From Candidatus Eisenbergiella merdavium (GTDB lineage Bacteria > Bacillota > Clostridia > Lachnospirales > Lachnospiraceae): a stretch of 39,403 bases of DNA. The notes below the pieces were generated by a model, which was given only the letters and a program-made list of their open reading frames with translations, was not told where the DNA came from and made no database searches. This document shows positions 1 through 9,555 of the stretch, one piece after another. The DNA lies in contig DWWS01000067.1 in NCBI GenBank assembly GCA_019119595.1, positions 1 through 39,403 of the forward strand. Direction: 5' to 3'. Numbering within the stretch: the first letter of the stretch is position 1; every line of letters starts with the position of its first letter. The position numbers were made by a program, and so were the translations under genes.

Positions 1-11
1 ACCTTCTGATA

Positions 12-63
12 AATAAGACAGGCAGAAAAAGGATAAACGCGATCTTTCTGTCTGTCTTATTTT
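12..63 (+). terminator. Rho-independent terminator of an upstream gene
   Basis: A 17-nt arm at 12-28 pairs with 45-61 (one G-T wobble, loop about 16 nt) and is followed by a T-rich stretch. It probably ends a gene lying left of the window. The A-rich left flank would let it work in both directions. Confidence 0.7.
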
Positions 64-139
64 ATCCACATATAAAAAATTTAAATTTCGTCACTTTTCA
101 CAACCGTCAAATATAGGGTGTGAACAGTAACAAAAAAAT

Positions 140-168
140 TTGCCCTCCCTTCCCTTTTGTGATACAAT
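140..168 (+). promoter_or_regulatory. Sigma-A type promoter of carAB
   Basis: TTGCCC at 140-145 and TACAAT at 163-168 are separated by exactly 17 nt. Transcription would start near 174-176, leaving a carA leader of about 140 nt. Confidence 0.7.
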
Positions 169-177
169 AAATCGATT

Positions 178-312
178 ATGGATAAGAAAGCGGTGTGTGC
201 CGGAGCGTCGCAGACCGCTTTCGGGCATGCGGGAAGGAGCAGACGCGGCTTCCCGTCCCGTTGCGGCAGAGCGCTTTTTGTCTGCCCTGCTACGCTCCAG
301 AATGGGGAATAA
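178..312 (+). CDS. Possible Arg-rich leader ORF upstream of carA
   Basis: An ATG at 178 opens a 44-codon frame that stops (TAA) at 310-312, two bases before the carA ATG at 315. The peptide has five Arg in one 12-residue stretch (RSRRGFPSRCGR). The ATG lies only 2-4 nt downstream of the predicted transcription start, so it would be translated as a leaderless message with no ribosome binding site. A role as a leader peptide sensing arginine or coupling translation into carA is inference. It may equally be a chance frame in a structured leader. Confidence 0.3.
   Translation: MDKKAVCAGASQTAFGHAGRSRRGFPSRCGRALFVCPATLQNGE
187..298 (+). promoter_or_regulatory. Structured 5' leader of carAB
   Basis: Four perfect complementary pairs lie in the leader: 187-194 with 214-221 (8 bp), 231-236 with 249-254 (6 bp), 265-270 with 281-286 (6 bp), and 202-208 with 292-298 (7 bp). 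The last pair uses bases in the loop of the first hairpin, so the two would form a pseudoknot or exclude each other. I do not recognise a known riboswitch or PyrR-type element. A regulatory role is inference. Confidence 0.4.
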
Positions 313-314
313 GG

Positions 315-1511
315 ATGAAGGCATATTTGATACTGGAAGACGGAACCGTGTTCGAGGGAATCTCGATCGGGGCCGACAAAGAGGTGATCAGTGAGATCGT
401 ATTCAACACGTCCATGGCCGGATACCTGGAGGTGCTGACCGATCCTTCCTATGCGGGACAGGCGGTCTGCATGACCTATCCGCTGATCGGAAACTACGGC
501 GTGTGCAGGCAGGATTGTGAGTCCAAAAGACCCTGGCCGGACGGCTTTATCGTAAGGGAGCTTTCCAGAATGCCCAGCAATTTCCGGTCGGATGTGAGCA
601 TTCAGCAATATCTGAGGGAATATGAGGTTCCCGGGATCGCGGGGATCGACACCAGGGCGCTGACGAAGATCCTGAGAGAAAAAGGAACCATGAACGGCAT
701 GATCACCACCGATGAGAAATATGATCTGGCCAAGATCCTGCCAAGGCTTGCCGCCTACACCACGGGAAAGGTGGTCGAGAAGGTTACCTGCCCGTCAAAA
801 TATGAGGTGAAGGGCGCGAGGGAGCTTTCCGAGAACGGGCCCGTTTCCGGAAGCGCTGTTTTTAATAAGGAAGCTTTTGCGGCGGGTGAAAAGGAAAAGC
901 GGCCGTCCATGGTAAGAGCGCTGAACGGCGCGGGAAAAAAGGTGGCCCTCCTGGATCTTGGCGCAAAGGACAACATCGCCCGTTCCCTGGCGATGAGAGG
1001 CTGCGACGTTACCGTTTATCCGGCGGGAACGAAGGCGGAGGAGATCATCGCGGATGCGCCGGACGGCATCATGCTCTCCAACGGCCCCGGAGACCCGAAG
1101 GAGTGTACGGATGTGATCCGGGAGATCCGAAAGCTCTATGAGACGGATATCCCGATCTTCGCCATCTGTCTGGGACATCAGCTCATGGCGCTTGCCACGG
1201 GAGCGGATACCCATAAGATGAAATACGGACACAGGGGCGGCAACCATCCGGTGAAGGATCTCGCCACGGGCCGGGTGTACATTTCATCCCAGAATCACGG
1301 CTATGTGGTGGATACCGACCATCTGGATGCGGCCGTTGCGGTACCCGCCTTTGTGAACGTAAACGACGGAACCAACGAGGGGCTTCGCTACACGGGAAAA
1401 AATATCTTCACCGTGCAGTTTCATCCGGAGGCGTGTCCCGGGCCGCAGGATTCCGGATATCTTTTCGACCGGTTTATTACGATGATGAATGGAGGAATGC
1501 AGGATGCCTAA
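315..1511 (+). CDS. carA: Carbamoyl-phosphate synthase small subunit (glutaminase)
   Basis: This subunit hydrolyses glutamine and passes ammonia to the large subunit for carbamoyl phosphate synthesis, feeding arginine and pyrimidine biosynthesis in the cytoplasm. The 398-residue protein has the N-terminal CPSase small-chain domain followed by a class I glutamine amidotransferase domain. The triad is visible as C285 in AICLGHQ, and H370 and E372 in FHPEA. NGPGDP is also conserved. The frame is open back to 195, but the start at 315 (MKAYLIL) gives the normal N-terminus and length. The gene overlaps carB by 8 nt, so the two are translationally coupled. A promoter lies at 140-168. Confidence 0.97.
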   Translation: MKAYLILEDGTVFEGISIGADKEVISEIVFNTSMAGYLEVLTDPSYAGQAVCMTYPLIGNYGVCRQDCESKRPWPDGFIVRELSRMPSNFRSDVSIQQYLREYEVPGIAGIDTRALTKILREKGTMNGMITTDEKYDLAKILPRLAAYTTGKVVEKVTCPSKYEVKGARELSENGPVSGSAVFNKEAFAAGEKEKRPSMVRALNGAGKKVALLDLGAKDNIARSLAMRGCDVTVYPAGTKAEEIIADAPDGIMLSNGPGDPKECTDVIREIRKLYETDIPIFAICLGHQLMALATGADTHKMKYGHRGGNHPVKDLATGRVYISSQNHGYVVDTDHLDAAVAVPAFVNVNDGTNEGLRYTGKNIFTVQFHPEACPGPQDSGYLFDRFITMMNGGMQDA

Positions 1512-4500
1512 GAATCCCGACGTAAAAAAAGTAATGGTCATCGGCTCAGGCCCGATCGTGATCGGCCAGGCGGCGGAGTTCGACTACGCGGGAACACAGG
1601 CCTGCCGTTCCCTCAAGGAAGAAGGCGTGGAGGTGGTGCTGGTCAATTCCAACCCGGCCACCATCATGACGGATAAGGATATCGCGGATAAGGTTTATAT
1701 CGAGCCGCTCACCGTGAAGGTGCTGGAGCAGATCATTGAAAAGGAAAAGCCGGACAGCATCCTGCCCACCCTGGGCGGACAGGCCGGACTGAACCTGGGC
1801 ATGGAGCTGGATGAATCAGGCTTCCTTGCGGCGCACGGCGTAAAGCTTCTCGGAACCACCTCAAAGACCATCCGCAAGGCGGAGGACCGGCAGGAATTCA
1901 AGGACACCATGGAGAAGATCGGAGAGCCCTGCGCGCCCTCCCTGGTGGTGACCAATATCGAGGACGGCGTGGCCTTTGCGGGTAAGATCGGCTATCCGGT
2001 GGTGCTTCGTCCCGCCTACACCCTGGGCGGAAGCGGCGGCGGGATCGCCCATAACCAGATGGAGCTGGAGGAGATCCTGGCGAACGGCCTCCGCCTGTCC
2101 CGTGTGGGAGATGTGCTGGTGGAGCGCTGTATCTCCGGCTGGAAGGAGATCGAGTACGAGGTGATGCGCGACAGCGCCGGAAACTGCATCACGGTCTGCA
2201 ACATGGAAAACATCGATCCCGTGGGCGTGCACACCGGCGACAGCATCGTGGTTGCTCCCTCCCAGACCCTCAGCGACAAGGAATATCAGATGCTCCGCAG
2301 CGCCGCCCTGAACATCATCGACGAGCTGGAGATCACCGGAGGCTGCAACGTGCAGTTCGCCCTGCATCCCACCAGCTTTGAATACTGCGTGATCGAGGTC
2401 AACCCCCGCGTGAGCCGTTCCTCGGCCCTCGCCAGCAAGGCCACCGGCTACCCCATCGCCAAGGTGGCGGCCAAGATCGCCCTTGGCTATACCCTGGACG
2501 AGATCAAAAACGCGATCACGGGAAAGACCTACGCCAGCTTTGAACCCACCCTTGACTACTGCGTGGTAAAAATGCCCCGCCTGCCCTTCGATAAATTCAT
2601 CACCGCCAAGAGAAGCCTCACCACCCAGATGAAGGCAACCGGCGAGGTGATGAGCATCTGCACCAGTTTTGAAGGCGCGCTGATGAAGGCCATCCGCTCT
2701 CTGGAGCAGCATGTGGACTGCTTGAGGAGCTATGATTTTTCCGCCCTTTCCGCGGAGGATCTGAAGGAACGGCTGAAAAAGGTGGACGACCAGCGCATCT
2801 GGGTCATCGCGGAGGCGCTGAGAAAGGGACTGGATTACGAGACCATCCATGAGATCACCATGGTGGATGAATGGTTCATCGATAAGATCGCCGTTCTGGT
2901 TGAAATGGAAGCGGCGCTGGAGGAGGGGCCTCTTTCGCCGGAGCTTCTGCGTGAGGCGAAACGGCTTGAATTCCCGGACAACGTGATCAGCCGCCTTTCC
3001 GGCGTTCCGGAGGAGCAGGTGAAAAGACTGCGCCTGGAAAACGGCATCACGGCAGCCTACAAGATGGTGGATACCTGCGCCGCCGAATTTGAGGCGAGCA
3101 CCCCTTACTACTACTCCGTGTACGGCGGAGAAAACGAGGCGGAGGAGTCCAGAAGCGGCCAGCCCCGCAGGGACGGCTGCGTTTGTCCGAAAAAGGTTCT
3201 GGTGCTTGGAAGCGGCCCCATCCGCATCGGCCAGGGAATCGAGTTCGATTACTGCTCCGTTCACGCCACCTGGGCCTTTTCCAGAGCGGGCTACGAAACG
3301 GTCATCATCAACAACAACCCGGAGACCGTGAGCACGGACTTCGATATCGCGGATAAGCTGTACTTTGAGCCCCTGACGCCCGAGGATGTGGAAAACGTGG
3401 TCAACATCGAGCATCCCGACGGAGCGGTGGTGCAGTTCGGCGGACAGACCGCCATCAAGCTCACCGAAAGCCTGATGAAAATGGGCGTGCCTATTCTGGG
3501 AACCAGCGCGGAGAACGTGGACGCGGCGGAGGACCGGGAGCTTTTCGATAAGATCCTTGAGGAATGTGAGATCCCAAGACCCAGCGGCGGCACCGTGTAT
3601 ACCGCCGAAGAGGCGAAGGCCGTGGCGAACCGTCTGGGCTATCCCGTGCTGGTGCGTCCCTCCTACGTGCTGGGCGGACAGGGCATGCAGATCGCCATTT
3701 CCGATGAAGAAATCGAGGAATTCATGGCGATCATCAACCGCATCGCCCAGGATCATCCCATTCTGGTGGATAAGTACCTGCAGGGCAAGGAGATGGAGGT
3801 GGACGCGGTCTGCGACGGGACCGACATTCTGATCCCCGGCCTGATGGAACACGTGGAGCGGGCAGGCGTGCACTCCGGAGACAGCATCTCCGTTTATCCC
3901 GCCCAGACCGTCAGCGAGAATGTGAAAAAGACCATCGCGGAGTATACCAGACGCCTGGCAAAATCCCTGCACGTCATCGGACTGATCAACATCCAGTTCA
4001 TCGTGGTGGGAGAGGAGGTCTACGTCATCGAGGTGAATCCCCGTTCCTCCAGAACGGTGCCCTACATCAGCAAGGTGACGGGCATTCCCATCGTGGATCT
4101 TGCCGCCGCGGTGATCACCGGAAAGACCATCCGGGAGCTTGGCTACGAGCCCGGCCTGCAGCCGGAGTCGGAATACGTGGCCGTGAAAATGCCCGTATTC
4201 TCCTTTGAAAAGATCCGCGGCGCGGAGATCAGCCTCGGGCCGGAAATGAAGTCCACCGGAGAATGCCTCGGCGTGGCAAAGACCTTCAACGAGGCGCTTT
4301 ACAAGGCCTTCCTCGGCGCGGGGATCGACCTGCCAAGGCACAGACAGATGATCATCACCGTGAAGGATGCGGATAAGGGAGAGGCCATCGAGATCGCCCG
4401 CCGTTTTGAGAAGCTGGGCTATATCATCTACGCCACCAGAAGCACCGCTGCCGCGCTGAACGAGGCCGGCGTGAAGGCGAGAAAGGTGAACAAGATCAGC

Positions 4501-4749
4501 CAGGAATCCCCCACGGTCATGGACCTGATCCTGGGCCACAGGATCGACCTGGTGATCGACACGCCCACCCAGGGAAGGGACAAGTCCAGAGACGGCTTCC
4601 TGATCCGCCGCACCGCCATCGAGACCGGCGTCAACTGCCTGACCAGCCTGGACACGGCAAGAGCCCTTGTGGGAAGCCTGGAGACGAAGATGAGAAGCGA
4701 AACCATGGAGCCTGTGGACATCGCCCGGCTGGAGCGGAAGAAGGCGTAA
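1504..4749 (+). CDS. carB: Carbamoyl-phosphate synthase large subunit
   Basis: The large subunit makes carbamoyl phosphate from bicarbonate, ammonia and two ATP. The 1081-residue protein shows two homologous ATP-grasp halves, each opening with a GSGPIxIGQ motif (near residues 14 and 570). It ends in an MGS-like allosteric domain, the usual site for ornithine and UMP/IMP control. The start at 1504 is chosen because GGAGG sits 8 nt upstream inside carA and [10 protein letters not shown] is the expected N-terminus. The linker between the halves carries a polar, cysteine-containing insertion (GCVCPKK). The strong codon bias produces an 892-codon open frame on the opposite strand, which is a shadow. 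Confidence 0.97.
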   Translation: MPKNPDVKKVMVIGSGPIVIGQAAEFDYAGTQACRSLKEEGVEVVLVNSNPATIMTDKDIADKVYIEPLTVKVLEQIIEKEKPDSILPTLGGQAGLNLGMELDESGFLAAHGVKLLGTTSKTIRKAEDRQEFKDTMEKIGEPCAPSLVVTNIEDGVAFAGKIGYPVVLRPAYTLGGSGGGIAHNQMELEEILANGLRLSRVGDVLVERCISGWKEIEYEVMRDSAGNCITVCNMENIDPVGVHTGDSIVVAPSQTLSDKEYQMLRSAALNIIDELEITGGCNVQFALHPTSFEYCVIEVNPRVSRSSALASKATGYPIAKVAAKIALGYTLDEIKNAITGKTYASFEPTLDYCVVKMPRLPFDKFITAKRSLTTQMKATGEVMSICTSFEGALMKAIRSLEQHVDCLRSYDFSALSAEDLKERLKKVDDQRIWVIAEALRKGLDYETIHEITMVDEWFIDKIAVLVEMEAALEEGPLSPELLREAKRLEFPDNVISRLSGVPEEQVKRLRLENGITAAYKMVDTCAAEFEASTPYYYSVYGGENEAEESRSGQPRRDGCVCPKKVLVLGSGPIRIGQGIEFDYCSVHATWAFSRAGYETVIINNNPETVSTDFDIADKLYFEPLTPEDVENVVNIEHPDGAVVQFGGQTAIKLTESLMKMGVPILGTSAENVDAAEDRELFDKILEECEIPRPSGGTVYTAEEAKAVANRLGYPVLVRPSYVLGGQGMQIAISDEEIEEFMAIINRIAQDHPILVDKYLQGKEMEVDAVCDGTDILIPGLMEHVERAGVHSGDSISVYPAQTVSENVKKTIAEYTRRLAKSLHVIGLINIQFIVVGEEVYVIEVNPRSSRTVPYISKVTGIPIVDLAAAVITGKTIRELGYEPGLQPESEYVAVKMPVFSFEKIRGAEISLGPEMKSTGECLGVAKTFNEALYKAFLGAGIDLPRHRQMIITVKDADKGEAIEIARRFEKLGYIIYATRSTAAALNEAGVKARKVNKISQESPTVMDLILGHRIDLVIDTPTQGRDKSRDGFLIRRTAIETGVNCLTSLDTARALVGSLETKMRSETMEPVDIARLERKKA

Positions 4750-4778
4750 GCAGGCTTTCTGCCTGAGCGGAGAAAAGC

Positions 4779-5531
4779 ATGAATCAGATCAACTACCAGA
4801 AGGAGCTGGAAAAGCTCCTGCGCGCTCTGGAGGCGGAAGCGTCCTCCGGGGTCGGAAGAAAAAAACGCCTGCTGCTGCACGCCTGCTGCGCTCCCTGCAG
4901 CAGCTACGTGCTGGAATATCTGAGAGAAAAATTTGACATCACCGTGCTTTACTACAATCCCAACATCACGGACCGGGAAGAATATGAAAAGCGAAGCGCG
5001 GAGCTGAGCCGCCTGGCCCGGCAGATGAACGAAGAGGCGCTGTCAGGGACAGCGCCGGAGCGGGTCGATCTGTCCCCGGCCGGAGCGGTCGCGGAAAAAG
5101 CACCGGCCCCGCCGCCGGGATTCATCCTCATGGAGGAGGGCGCCTGGGAGCCGCAGCTTTTCTTTGAGGCAGCAAGGGGGCTGGAAGCTTTGCCCGAGGG
5201 CGGAGAGCGGTGTTTTCGCTGTTATGAGCTCCGCCTGCGGGAAACCGCCAGGCTGGCGGCCCTGCGGGGCTTCGACTATTTCACCACCACCCTCACCATC
5301 AGCCCATTAAAGAACGCGGGAAAGCTGAATGAGATCGGGGAGCGTCTGGCCAGGGAATACGGCGTCGCTTTCCTGCCGTCGGACTTCAAAAAGAAGAACG
5401 GCTATAAGCGTTCCGTGGAGCTGTCGGAAAAATACGGGCTTTACCGCCAGGATTACTGCGGCTGTGTTTTTTCCAGGGCCGAAAGGGACAGAAGGATGCA
5501 GGAAAGCGTGAAGCAGGAAAAGAACCCTTAA
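4779..5531 (+). CDS. queH: Epoxyqueuosine reductase QueH (DUF208 family)
   Basis: QueH carries out the last step of queuosine synthesis, reducing epoxyqueuosine to queuosine in the anticodon loop of tRNAs with GUN anticodons. It is the cobalamin-independent replacement for QueG. The 250-residue protein has the family cysteine pattern: CCAPC at 36-40, a later RCFRC, and QDYCGC near the C-terminus. These ligate an iron-sulfur cluster and metal in characterised members. TTTLTISPLKN is also typical. A GGAG-type ribosome binding site precedes the ATG. The gene lies 29 nt behind carB and is probably cotranscribed. A hairpin with a T-run follows. Confidence 0.93.
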   Translation: MNQINYQKELEKLLRALEAEASSGVGRKKRLLLHACCAPCSSYVLEYLREKFDITVLYYNPNITDREEYEKRSAELSRLARQMNEEALSGTAPERVDLSPAGAVAEKAPAPPPGFILMEEGAWEPQLFFEAARGLEALPEGGERCFRCYELRLRETARLAALRGFDYFTTTLTISPLKNAGKLNEIGERLAREYGVAFLPSDFKKKNGYKRSVELSEKYGLYRQDYCGCVFSRAERDRRMQESVKQEKNP

Positions 5532-5560
5532 GCCGCCGGGAACGCGGGCGGGCATTTTTT
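5532..5560 (+). terminator. Terminator after queH
   Basis: A GC-rich imperfect hairpin directly after the queH stop is followed by ATTTTTT at 5554-5560. It would end the carAB-queH transcript. Confidence 0.6.
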
Positions 5561-5613
5561 CAGCTTTATGCGGAAATGGAGATATAGAAGGAAAACGGAA
5601 AGGATCGAATGGT

Positions 5614-7383
5614 ATGGATAAAATTCTGGATGTGATTTCCGGGGAGGTAAAAAAAGCCTTTGAAACGGCGGGCTACGACGGGGAGCTGGGCAGAGTGACC
5701 CTCTCCAACCGTCCCGACCTGTGCGAATACCAGTGTAACGGGAGCCTGGCCGGCGCGAAGAAGTACCACAAGGCCCCCCTTATGATCGCGCAGGGAGTGG
5801 CGGAGGCGCTGCAGGAGAACCCCGTTTTTGCGGAGGTTTCCGCCGTTGCGCCGGGCTTTCTGAACCTGAAGCTTTCGGAAGATTTTTTAAGCGGCTATCT
5901 GAATGAAATGGCTGCTTCGGAAAAATTCGGCGTGGGAGAGCCGGAGAAAAAGGAAACGATCATCATCGACTACGGCGGACCCAACGTGGCGAAGCCGCTG
6001 CATGTGGGGCATCTGCGTCCCGCGATCATCGGCGAGAGCGTGAAAAGGATCCTGCGCTATGCCGGTCACAACGTCATCGGCGACGTCCATCTGGGAGACT
6101 GGGGTCTTCAGATGGGGCAGGTGATCATGGAGCTCGAGGAAAGACAGCCGGAGCTTCCCTATTTTGATGAAAATTATGAAGGAGAATATCCCAAAGAGCC
6201 GCCTTTTACCGTCGCTGAGATGGGTGAGATGTACGCCGCGGCAAGCGCAAAATGCAAGACGGACGAGGCTTGCAAGGCGAGGGCTCTGGAGAATACCAGA
6301 AAATTTCAGAATGGTGTACGCGGGTATCGTGCGCTCTGGAAGCACATCATGGATGTGTCCCTGCCCGATATTAAGGAAAATTATGACAGACTGAACGTGG
6401 AATTTGACCTGTGGAAGGGCGAATCCGACGTTCAGGATCTGATTCCCGGCATGGTGGAAAAGATGAAGCAGGAGGGCTTCGCGCATGAAAGCGAAGGCGC
6501 TCTTGTGGTGGATGTGAAGGAAGAGACGGATACGAAGGAAATTCCGCCCTGCATTATTCTGAAATCCGACGGCGCATCTCTTTACAGCACGACGGATCTT
6601 GCCACTCTGGAGGAGCGGACGCAGAATTATCACCCGGATTCTGTGATCTATATTACGGATAAGCGTCAGGCCATGCACTTTGAGCAGGTATTCCGCTGCG
6701 CGAGGAAGACCGGGCTTGTGGAGCCGGAAACCAGGCTGGTGCACATCGGCTTCGGTACGGTGAACGGAAAGGACGGCAAGCCCTTTAAGACCCGTGAAGG
6801 CGGAGTGCCCCGTCTGGAAAACCTGATCGAAGAGATCGACGACGAGATGTACAGAAAGATCCGCGAAAGCCGCAGGGAGCTTTCCGACGAGGATGCGAGA
6901 AGGACGGCAGACATCGTGGGCCTTGCCGCGCTCAAGTACGGCGACCTTTCCAATCAGGCCGCCAAGGACTATGTGTTCGACGTGGACCGCTTCACCTCCT
7001 TTGAGGGAGACACCGGCCCGTATATCCTTTATACCATCGTCCGCATCAAGTCCATCCTGGAGAAATATACACAGCAGGGCGGAAGCCTTTCCGGGCTTTC
7101 CATCCTTCCCGCCCGGAATCCGGAGGAAAAGGCACTGATGCTTGAGCTTTCCGGCTTCCAGGCCATGGTCGCGGGCGCGTCGAAGGAGCTTGCGCCCAAC
7201 CGGGTCTGCGCCTATATTTACGATCTGTCCAACGCCTTCAACCGTTTTTACCACGAGACGAAGATCATCGCGGAGGAGGACGAGGCGAGAAAGGCGGGCC
7301 TGATCGCCCTGCTGATGCTGACGAAGGGCGTGCTGGAGGACTGCATCGGGCTTCTCGGATTTTCCGCTCCGGACCGGATGTGA
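5614..7383 (+). CDS. argS: Arginyl-tRNA synthetase
   Basis: This enzyme charges tRNA-Arg with arginine. The 589-residue class I synthetase has the N-terminal Add-1 domain (about 1-115) and the HIGH-type signature HVGH in GGPNVAKPLHVGH. As in many ArgRS, the canonical KMSKS is replaced, here by KDGKPFKTREGG. A DALR anticodon-binding domain closes the protein (NRFYHE, then a C-terminal ending SAPDRM). Length is normal. AAAGGA lies about 10 nt before the ATG. It follows the queH terminator, so it probably has its own promoter, though none is obvious in the short gap. Confidence 0.97.
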   Translation: MDKILDVISGEVKKAFETAGYDGELGRVTLSNRPDLCEYQCNGSLAGAKKYHKAPLMIAQGVAEALQENPVFAEVSAVAPGFLNLKLSEDFLSGYLNEMAASEKFGVGEPEKKETIIIDYGGPNVAKPLHVGHLRPAIIGESVKRILRYAGHNVIGDVHLGDWGLQMGQVIMELEERQPELPYFDENYEGEYPKEPPFTVAEMGEMYAAASAKCKTDEACKARALENTRKFQNGVRGYRALWKHIMDVSLPDIKENYDRLNVEFDLWKGESDVQDLIPGMVEKMKQEGFAHESEGALVVDVKEETDTKEIPPCIILKSDGASLYSTTDLATLEERTQNYHPDSVIYITDKRQAMHFEQVFRCARKTGLVEPETRLVHIGFGTVNGKDGKPFKTREGGVPRLENLIEEIDDEMYRKIRESRRELSDEDARRTADIVGLAALKYGDLSNQAAKDYVFDVDRFTSFEGDTGPYILYTIVRIKSILEKYTQQGGSLSGLSILPARNPEEKALMLELSGFQAMVAGASKELAPNRVCAYIYDLSNAFNRFYHETKIIAEEDEARKAGLIALLMLTKGVLEDCIGLLGFSAPDRM

Positions 7384-7403
7384 GCCCGGACATGCCGGTG
7401 ATG

Positions 7404-7449
7404 AGAAAGCTTGTCAGAAGGCTTATCAGAAAGCGTATCAAAGCATATC
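7404..7449 (+). repeat. 12-bp tandem repeat, 3.8 copies
   Basis: Three 12-bp units (7404-7415, 7416-7427, 7428-7439) follow the pattern AGAARGCKTRTC, and a partial fourth runs to 7449. The array starts 20 nt after the argS stop. No hairpin accounts for it. Function unknown. Confidence 0.7.
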
Positions 7450-7511
7450 GTTGAAAGAAAAATTTATTTTCAATGGCTTGCCATCGCACGCTGCGGGATG
7501 TAATATTTTTT

Positions 7512-7571
7512 TATAATAGAAAAATCGATTTATCGCTCCCGGACAGGCGTTTCCGGCCTGCGCCGGGGAGC
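7512..7571 (+). promoter_or_regulatory. -10 box and 5' UTR hairpin of the flavodiiron gene
   Basis: TATAAT at 7512-7517 has no good -35 box, which suggests activator dependence. Downstream, 7535-7542 pairs with 7563-7571 (one bulged G) around an inner stem of 44-48 with 56-60. This strong hairpin ends just before the GAGGAG ribosome binding site at 7575-7580. It could insulate or modulate translation. Confidence 0.5.
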
Positions 7572-7588
7572 AGAGAGGAGAAAAGATC

Positions 7589-8794
7589 ATGTACTGCACA
7601 CGTAAGATAACCGAAGGCGTCACCTGGATCGGCGGAAGCGACCGCCGTCTGGCTCTGTTTGAGAACCTGTTCCCGATCCCCAGAGGAGTGGCCTATAATT
7701 CCTATCTCATCCTGGACGAGGCGACCGCTGTGATCGACACCGTTGACAGCTCCATCTCCCGCCAGTTTTTTGAGAATATCAGCCATACCCTGAACGGACG
7801 GAAGCTGGATTACCTGATCGTCAACCATATGGAGCCGGATCACTGCGCGAACATCGACGAGCTTCTGCTTCGTTATCCGGATATGAAGATCGTGGGAAAT
7901 GCAAAGACCTTCACCATGATCAGCCAGTTCTACGGCCTTGATCTGGAGGGACGCACCGTTACGGTGAAGGAGGGCGACAGCCTTTCTCTGGGAAAGCACA
8001 GGCTGAGCTTTTATTTTGCGCCAATGGTTCACTGGCCTGAGGTTATGGTGGCCTATGAGGAGACGGAAAAGATCCTGTTTTCCGCGGACGCCTTCGGAAG
8101 CTTCGGCGCGCTGAACGGCAATATTTTCAACGACGAGCTGGATTTCGATAAGGACTGGCTGGACGACGCTCGCCGTTATTACGGCAACATCGTGGGTAAA
8201 TACGGCCCGCAGGTTCAGACGGCTTTAAAGAAGCTTTCCGGCCTGGATATCGCGGTGATCTGCCCGCTGCACGGCCCCGTATGGAGATGCGATCTGGGCT
8301 ATCTGCTTGAAAAATACGATCTCTGGAGCAGATATGAGGCGGAGGAGAAAACGGTTGCGATCCTGTATGCCTCCATGTACGGAGATACGGAAAACGCCGC
8401 CAATATCCTGGCTGCGAAGCTGGCAGAGGCGGGCGTGAAGAGCATCGCCCTGCACGACGTTTCCAGTACCCATGTTTCCGACCTGATCGGAGAGGTGTTC
8501 CGCTGCAGCCACCTGGTGCTCGCCGCGCCCACCTACAACAACGGCATTTATCCCGCAATGCTCAACTTCCTGCATGACTGCAAGGCGCTGAACCTGCAGA
8601 ACCGTACGATCGGCCTGATCGAGAACGGAACCTGGGGCCCCGTTGCCGGAAAGCAGATGAAGGAGCTTCTGGACGGCCTGAAGGGCATGAACGTTCTGGA
8701 GCCTGTCGTTACCCTGAAGTCCGCGTTAAGCGACGCTTCTTTGGAGCAGCTGGACAATCTGGCCGGAGCGCTGGCGGCTTCTCTGGCAGAATGA
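7589..8794 (+). CDS. Flavodiiron protein (FprA/A-type flavoprotein)
   Basis: Flavodiiron proteins reduce O2 to water and/or NO to N2O, protecting anaerobes. The 401-residue protein has an N-terminal metallo-beta-lactamase-like diiron domain with all expected ligands: H80, E82 and D84 in NHMEPDH, then His in MVHWPE, Asp in FSADAFG and His in CPLHGP. A C-terminal flavodoxin domain starts near residue 255 with the FMN loop ASMYGDTENAA. There is no fused rubredoxin, so it is class A. GAGGAG precedes the ATG. It appears monocistronic, with its own leader and terminator. Oxygen versus NO preference cannot be read from sequence. Confidence 0.95.
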   Translation: MYCTRKITEGVTWIGGSDRRLALFENLFPIPRGVAYNSYLILDEATAVIDTVDSSISRQFFENISHTLNGRKLDYLIVNHMEPDHCANIDELLLRYPDMKIVGNAKTFTMISQFYGLDLEGRTVTVKEGDSLSLGKHRLSFYFAPMVHWPEVMVAYEETEKILFSADAFGSFGALNGNIFNDELDFDKDWLDDARRYYGNIVGKYGPQVQTALKKLSGLDIAVICPLHGPVWRCDLGYLLEKYDLWSRYEAEEKTVAILYASMYGDTENAANILAAKLAEAGVKSIALHDVSSTHVSDLIGEVFRCSHLVLAAPTYNNGIYPAMLNFLHDCKALNLQNRTIGLIENGTWGPVAGKQMKELLDGLKGMNVLEPVVTLKSALSDASLEQLDNLAGALAASLAE

Positions 8795-8871
8795 GAGCGC
8801 TGAAAAACGCATAGAGGAAAATGCCCCGGCCGGATGGGACGGGGCAAAAATAACGGATAAAGAAAAAAGAG

Positions 8872-8916
8872 GACGGCGGCAGCATGACGGAGCATGATGC
8901 TGTCGTTCGTCTTTTT
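8872..8916 (+). terminator. Terminator after the flavodiiron gene
   Basis: An imperfect stem (8872-8885 with 8897-8911) is followed by CTTTTT at 8911-8916. A second, shorter hairpin (8822-8828 with 8840-8846, 7 bp) lies closer to the gene but has no T-run on this strand. Confidence 0.6.
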
Positions 8917-9016
8917 GGCGACGTGAAGGCTGCCCGCCGTACGTTTCGGAGAGGAGATCCTGAGCAAGCAGACCTGATCCGGTAAGAGGGGGATATCACA
9001 GCGGTAGTCGATACCC

Positions 9017-9058
9017 CAAAAACAAAAAACGGAAAAGCCTCAAAAGACCTTTCCGTTT
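9017..9058 (-). terminator. Terminator of the tRNA operon
   Basis: Read on the minus strand, an AAACGGAAAGG arm pairs with CTTTTCCGTTT and is followed by a run of T interrupted once by G. It sits 9 nt past the tRNA-Met discriminator base. Confidence 0.8.
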
Positions 9059-9066
9059 CAAAACAA

Positions 9067-9140
9067 TAGCGAGAGGGGGATTCGAACCCTCGACACTACG
9101 GGTATGAACCGTATGCTCTAGCCAACTGAGCTATCTCGCC
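9067..9140 (-). tRNA. tRNA-Met (CAU), elongator type
   Basis: The 74-nt cloverleaf has acceptor GGCGAGA/TCTCGCT with a G1-U72 wobble and discriminator A. The anticodon stem TACGG/CCGTA encloses loop TTCATAC, giving CAU, and the T arm reads GGTTCGAATCC. The layout matches elongator Met rather than initiator. tRNA-Ile2 with a modified CAU is the main alternative. The CCA end is not encoded. It is the second gene of a two-tRNA transcript. Confidence 0.93.
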
Positions 9141-9147
9141 ATATATA

Positions 9148-9220
9148 TGGGACCTATAGGGCTCGAACCTATGACCCTCTGCTTGTAAGGCAGATGCTCT
9201 CCCAGCTGAGCTAAGATCCC
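9148..9220 (-). tRNA. tRNA-Val (UAC)
   Basis: The 73-nt cloverleaf has acceptor GGGATCT/AGGTCCC and discriminator A. The anticodon stem TCTGC/GCAGA encloses loop CTTACAA, giving UAC, and the T arm reads GGTTCGAGCCC. CCA is not encoded. It is the promoter-proximal gene, 7 nt from tRNA-Met. Confidence 0.95.
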
Positions 9221-9267
9221 ATGTCTCACAAGTTTCAGGATTTGTCTCACCCGCAACCTGCTCGATT

Positions 9268-9296
9268 AGTATACAAAAATTGGGACAACTTGTCAA
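9268..9296 (-). promoter_or_regulatory. Consensus promoter of the Val-Met tRNA operon
   Basis: On the minus strand TTGACA (9291-9296) and TATACT (9268-9273) are exactly 17 nt apart, about 48 nt before the tRNA-Val 5' end. This near-perfect match suits a strongly expressed stable RNA. Confidence 0.9.
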
Positions 9297-9407
9297 CAGC
9301 TTTTTTAATATTTTTTGACACAGCTTTTTTAAATTTTTTTTGACGCAGATTTTCATGATTTTTTCTGATCCGCTCCTGACGGTTTTTTATCAGTACGAAA
9401 GACCGTC

Positions 9408-9437
9408 TTGCATATCCGGGCGGGGACGAATTATAAT
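9408..9437 (+). promoter_or_regulatory. Promoter of ispF
   Basis: TTGCAT (9408-9413) and TATAAT (9432-9437) are separated by 18 nt. A GACGGT/ACCGTC inverted repeat (9378-9383 with 9402-9407) abuts the -35 box and may be an operator. The rest of the 9221-9555 gap shows only AT-rich sequence. Confidence 0.6.
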
Positions 9438-9555
9438 AATTACCGGAAAGAAGGATCGGATAAAAAGCGGAAGCCGCCGCTGCGGTGCGGAAAGAAGGGC
9501 TTTTGCAGGATGCAAGGAAGCCGGGGACGGGCTGCCGGAAAAGAGAGGAGATTAT

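Noticed and set aside
187..310. PyrR attenuator or T-box in the carA leader
   Set aside because: No T-box specifier or antiterminator sequence and no terminator with a T-run is present; the T-run at 274-279 lies in a loop.
195..314. Extended carA start at GTG 195
   Set aside because: It would add 40 residues unlike any CarA N-terminus. The ATG at 315 gives the standard start.
1861..4539. 892-codon open frame on the minus strand opposite carB
   Set aside because: It is the antisense shadow of carB caused by strong GC-biased codon use. It is His/Gly/Asp-rich with no known domain and no ribosome binding site.
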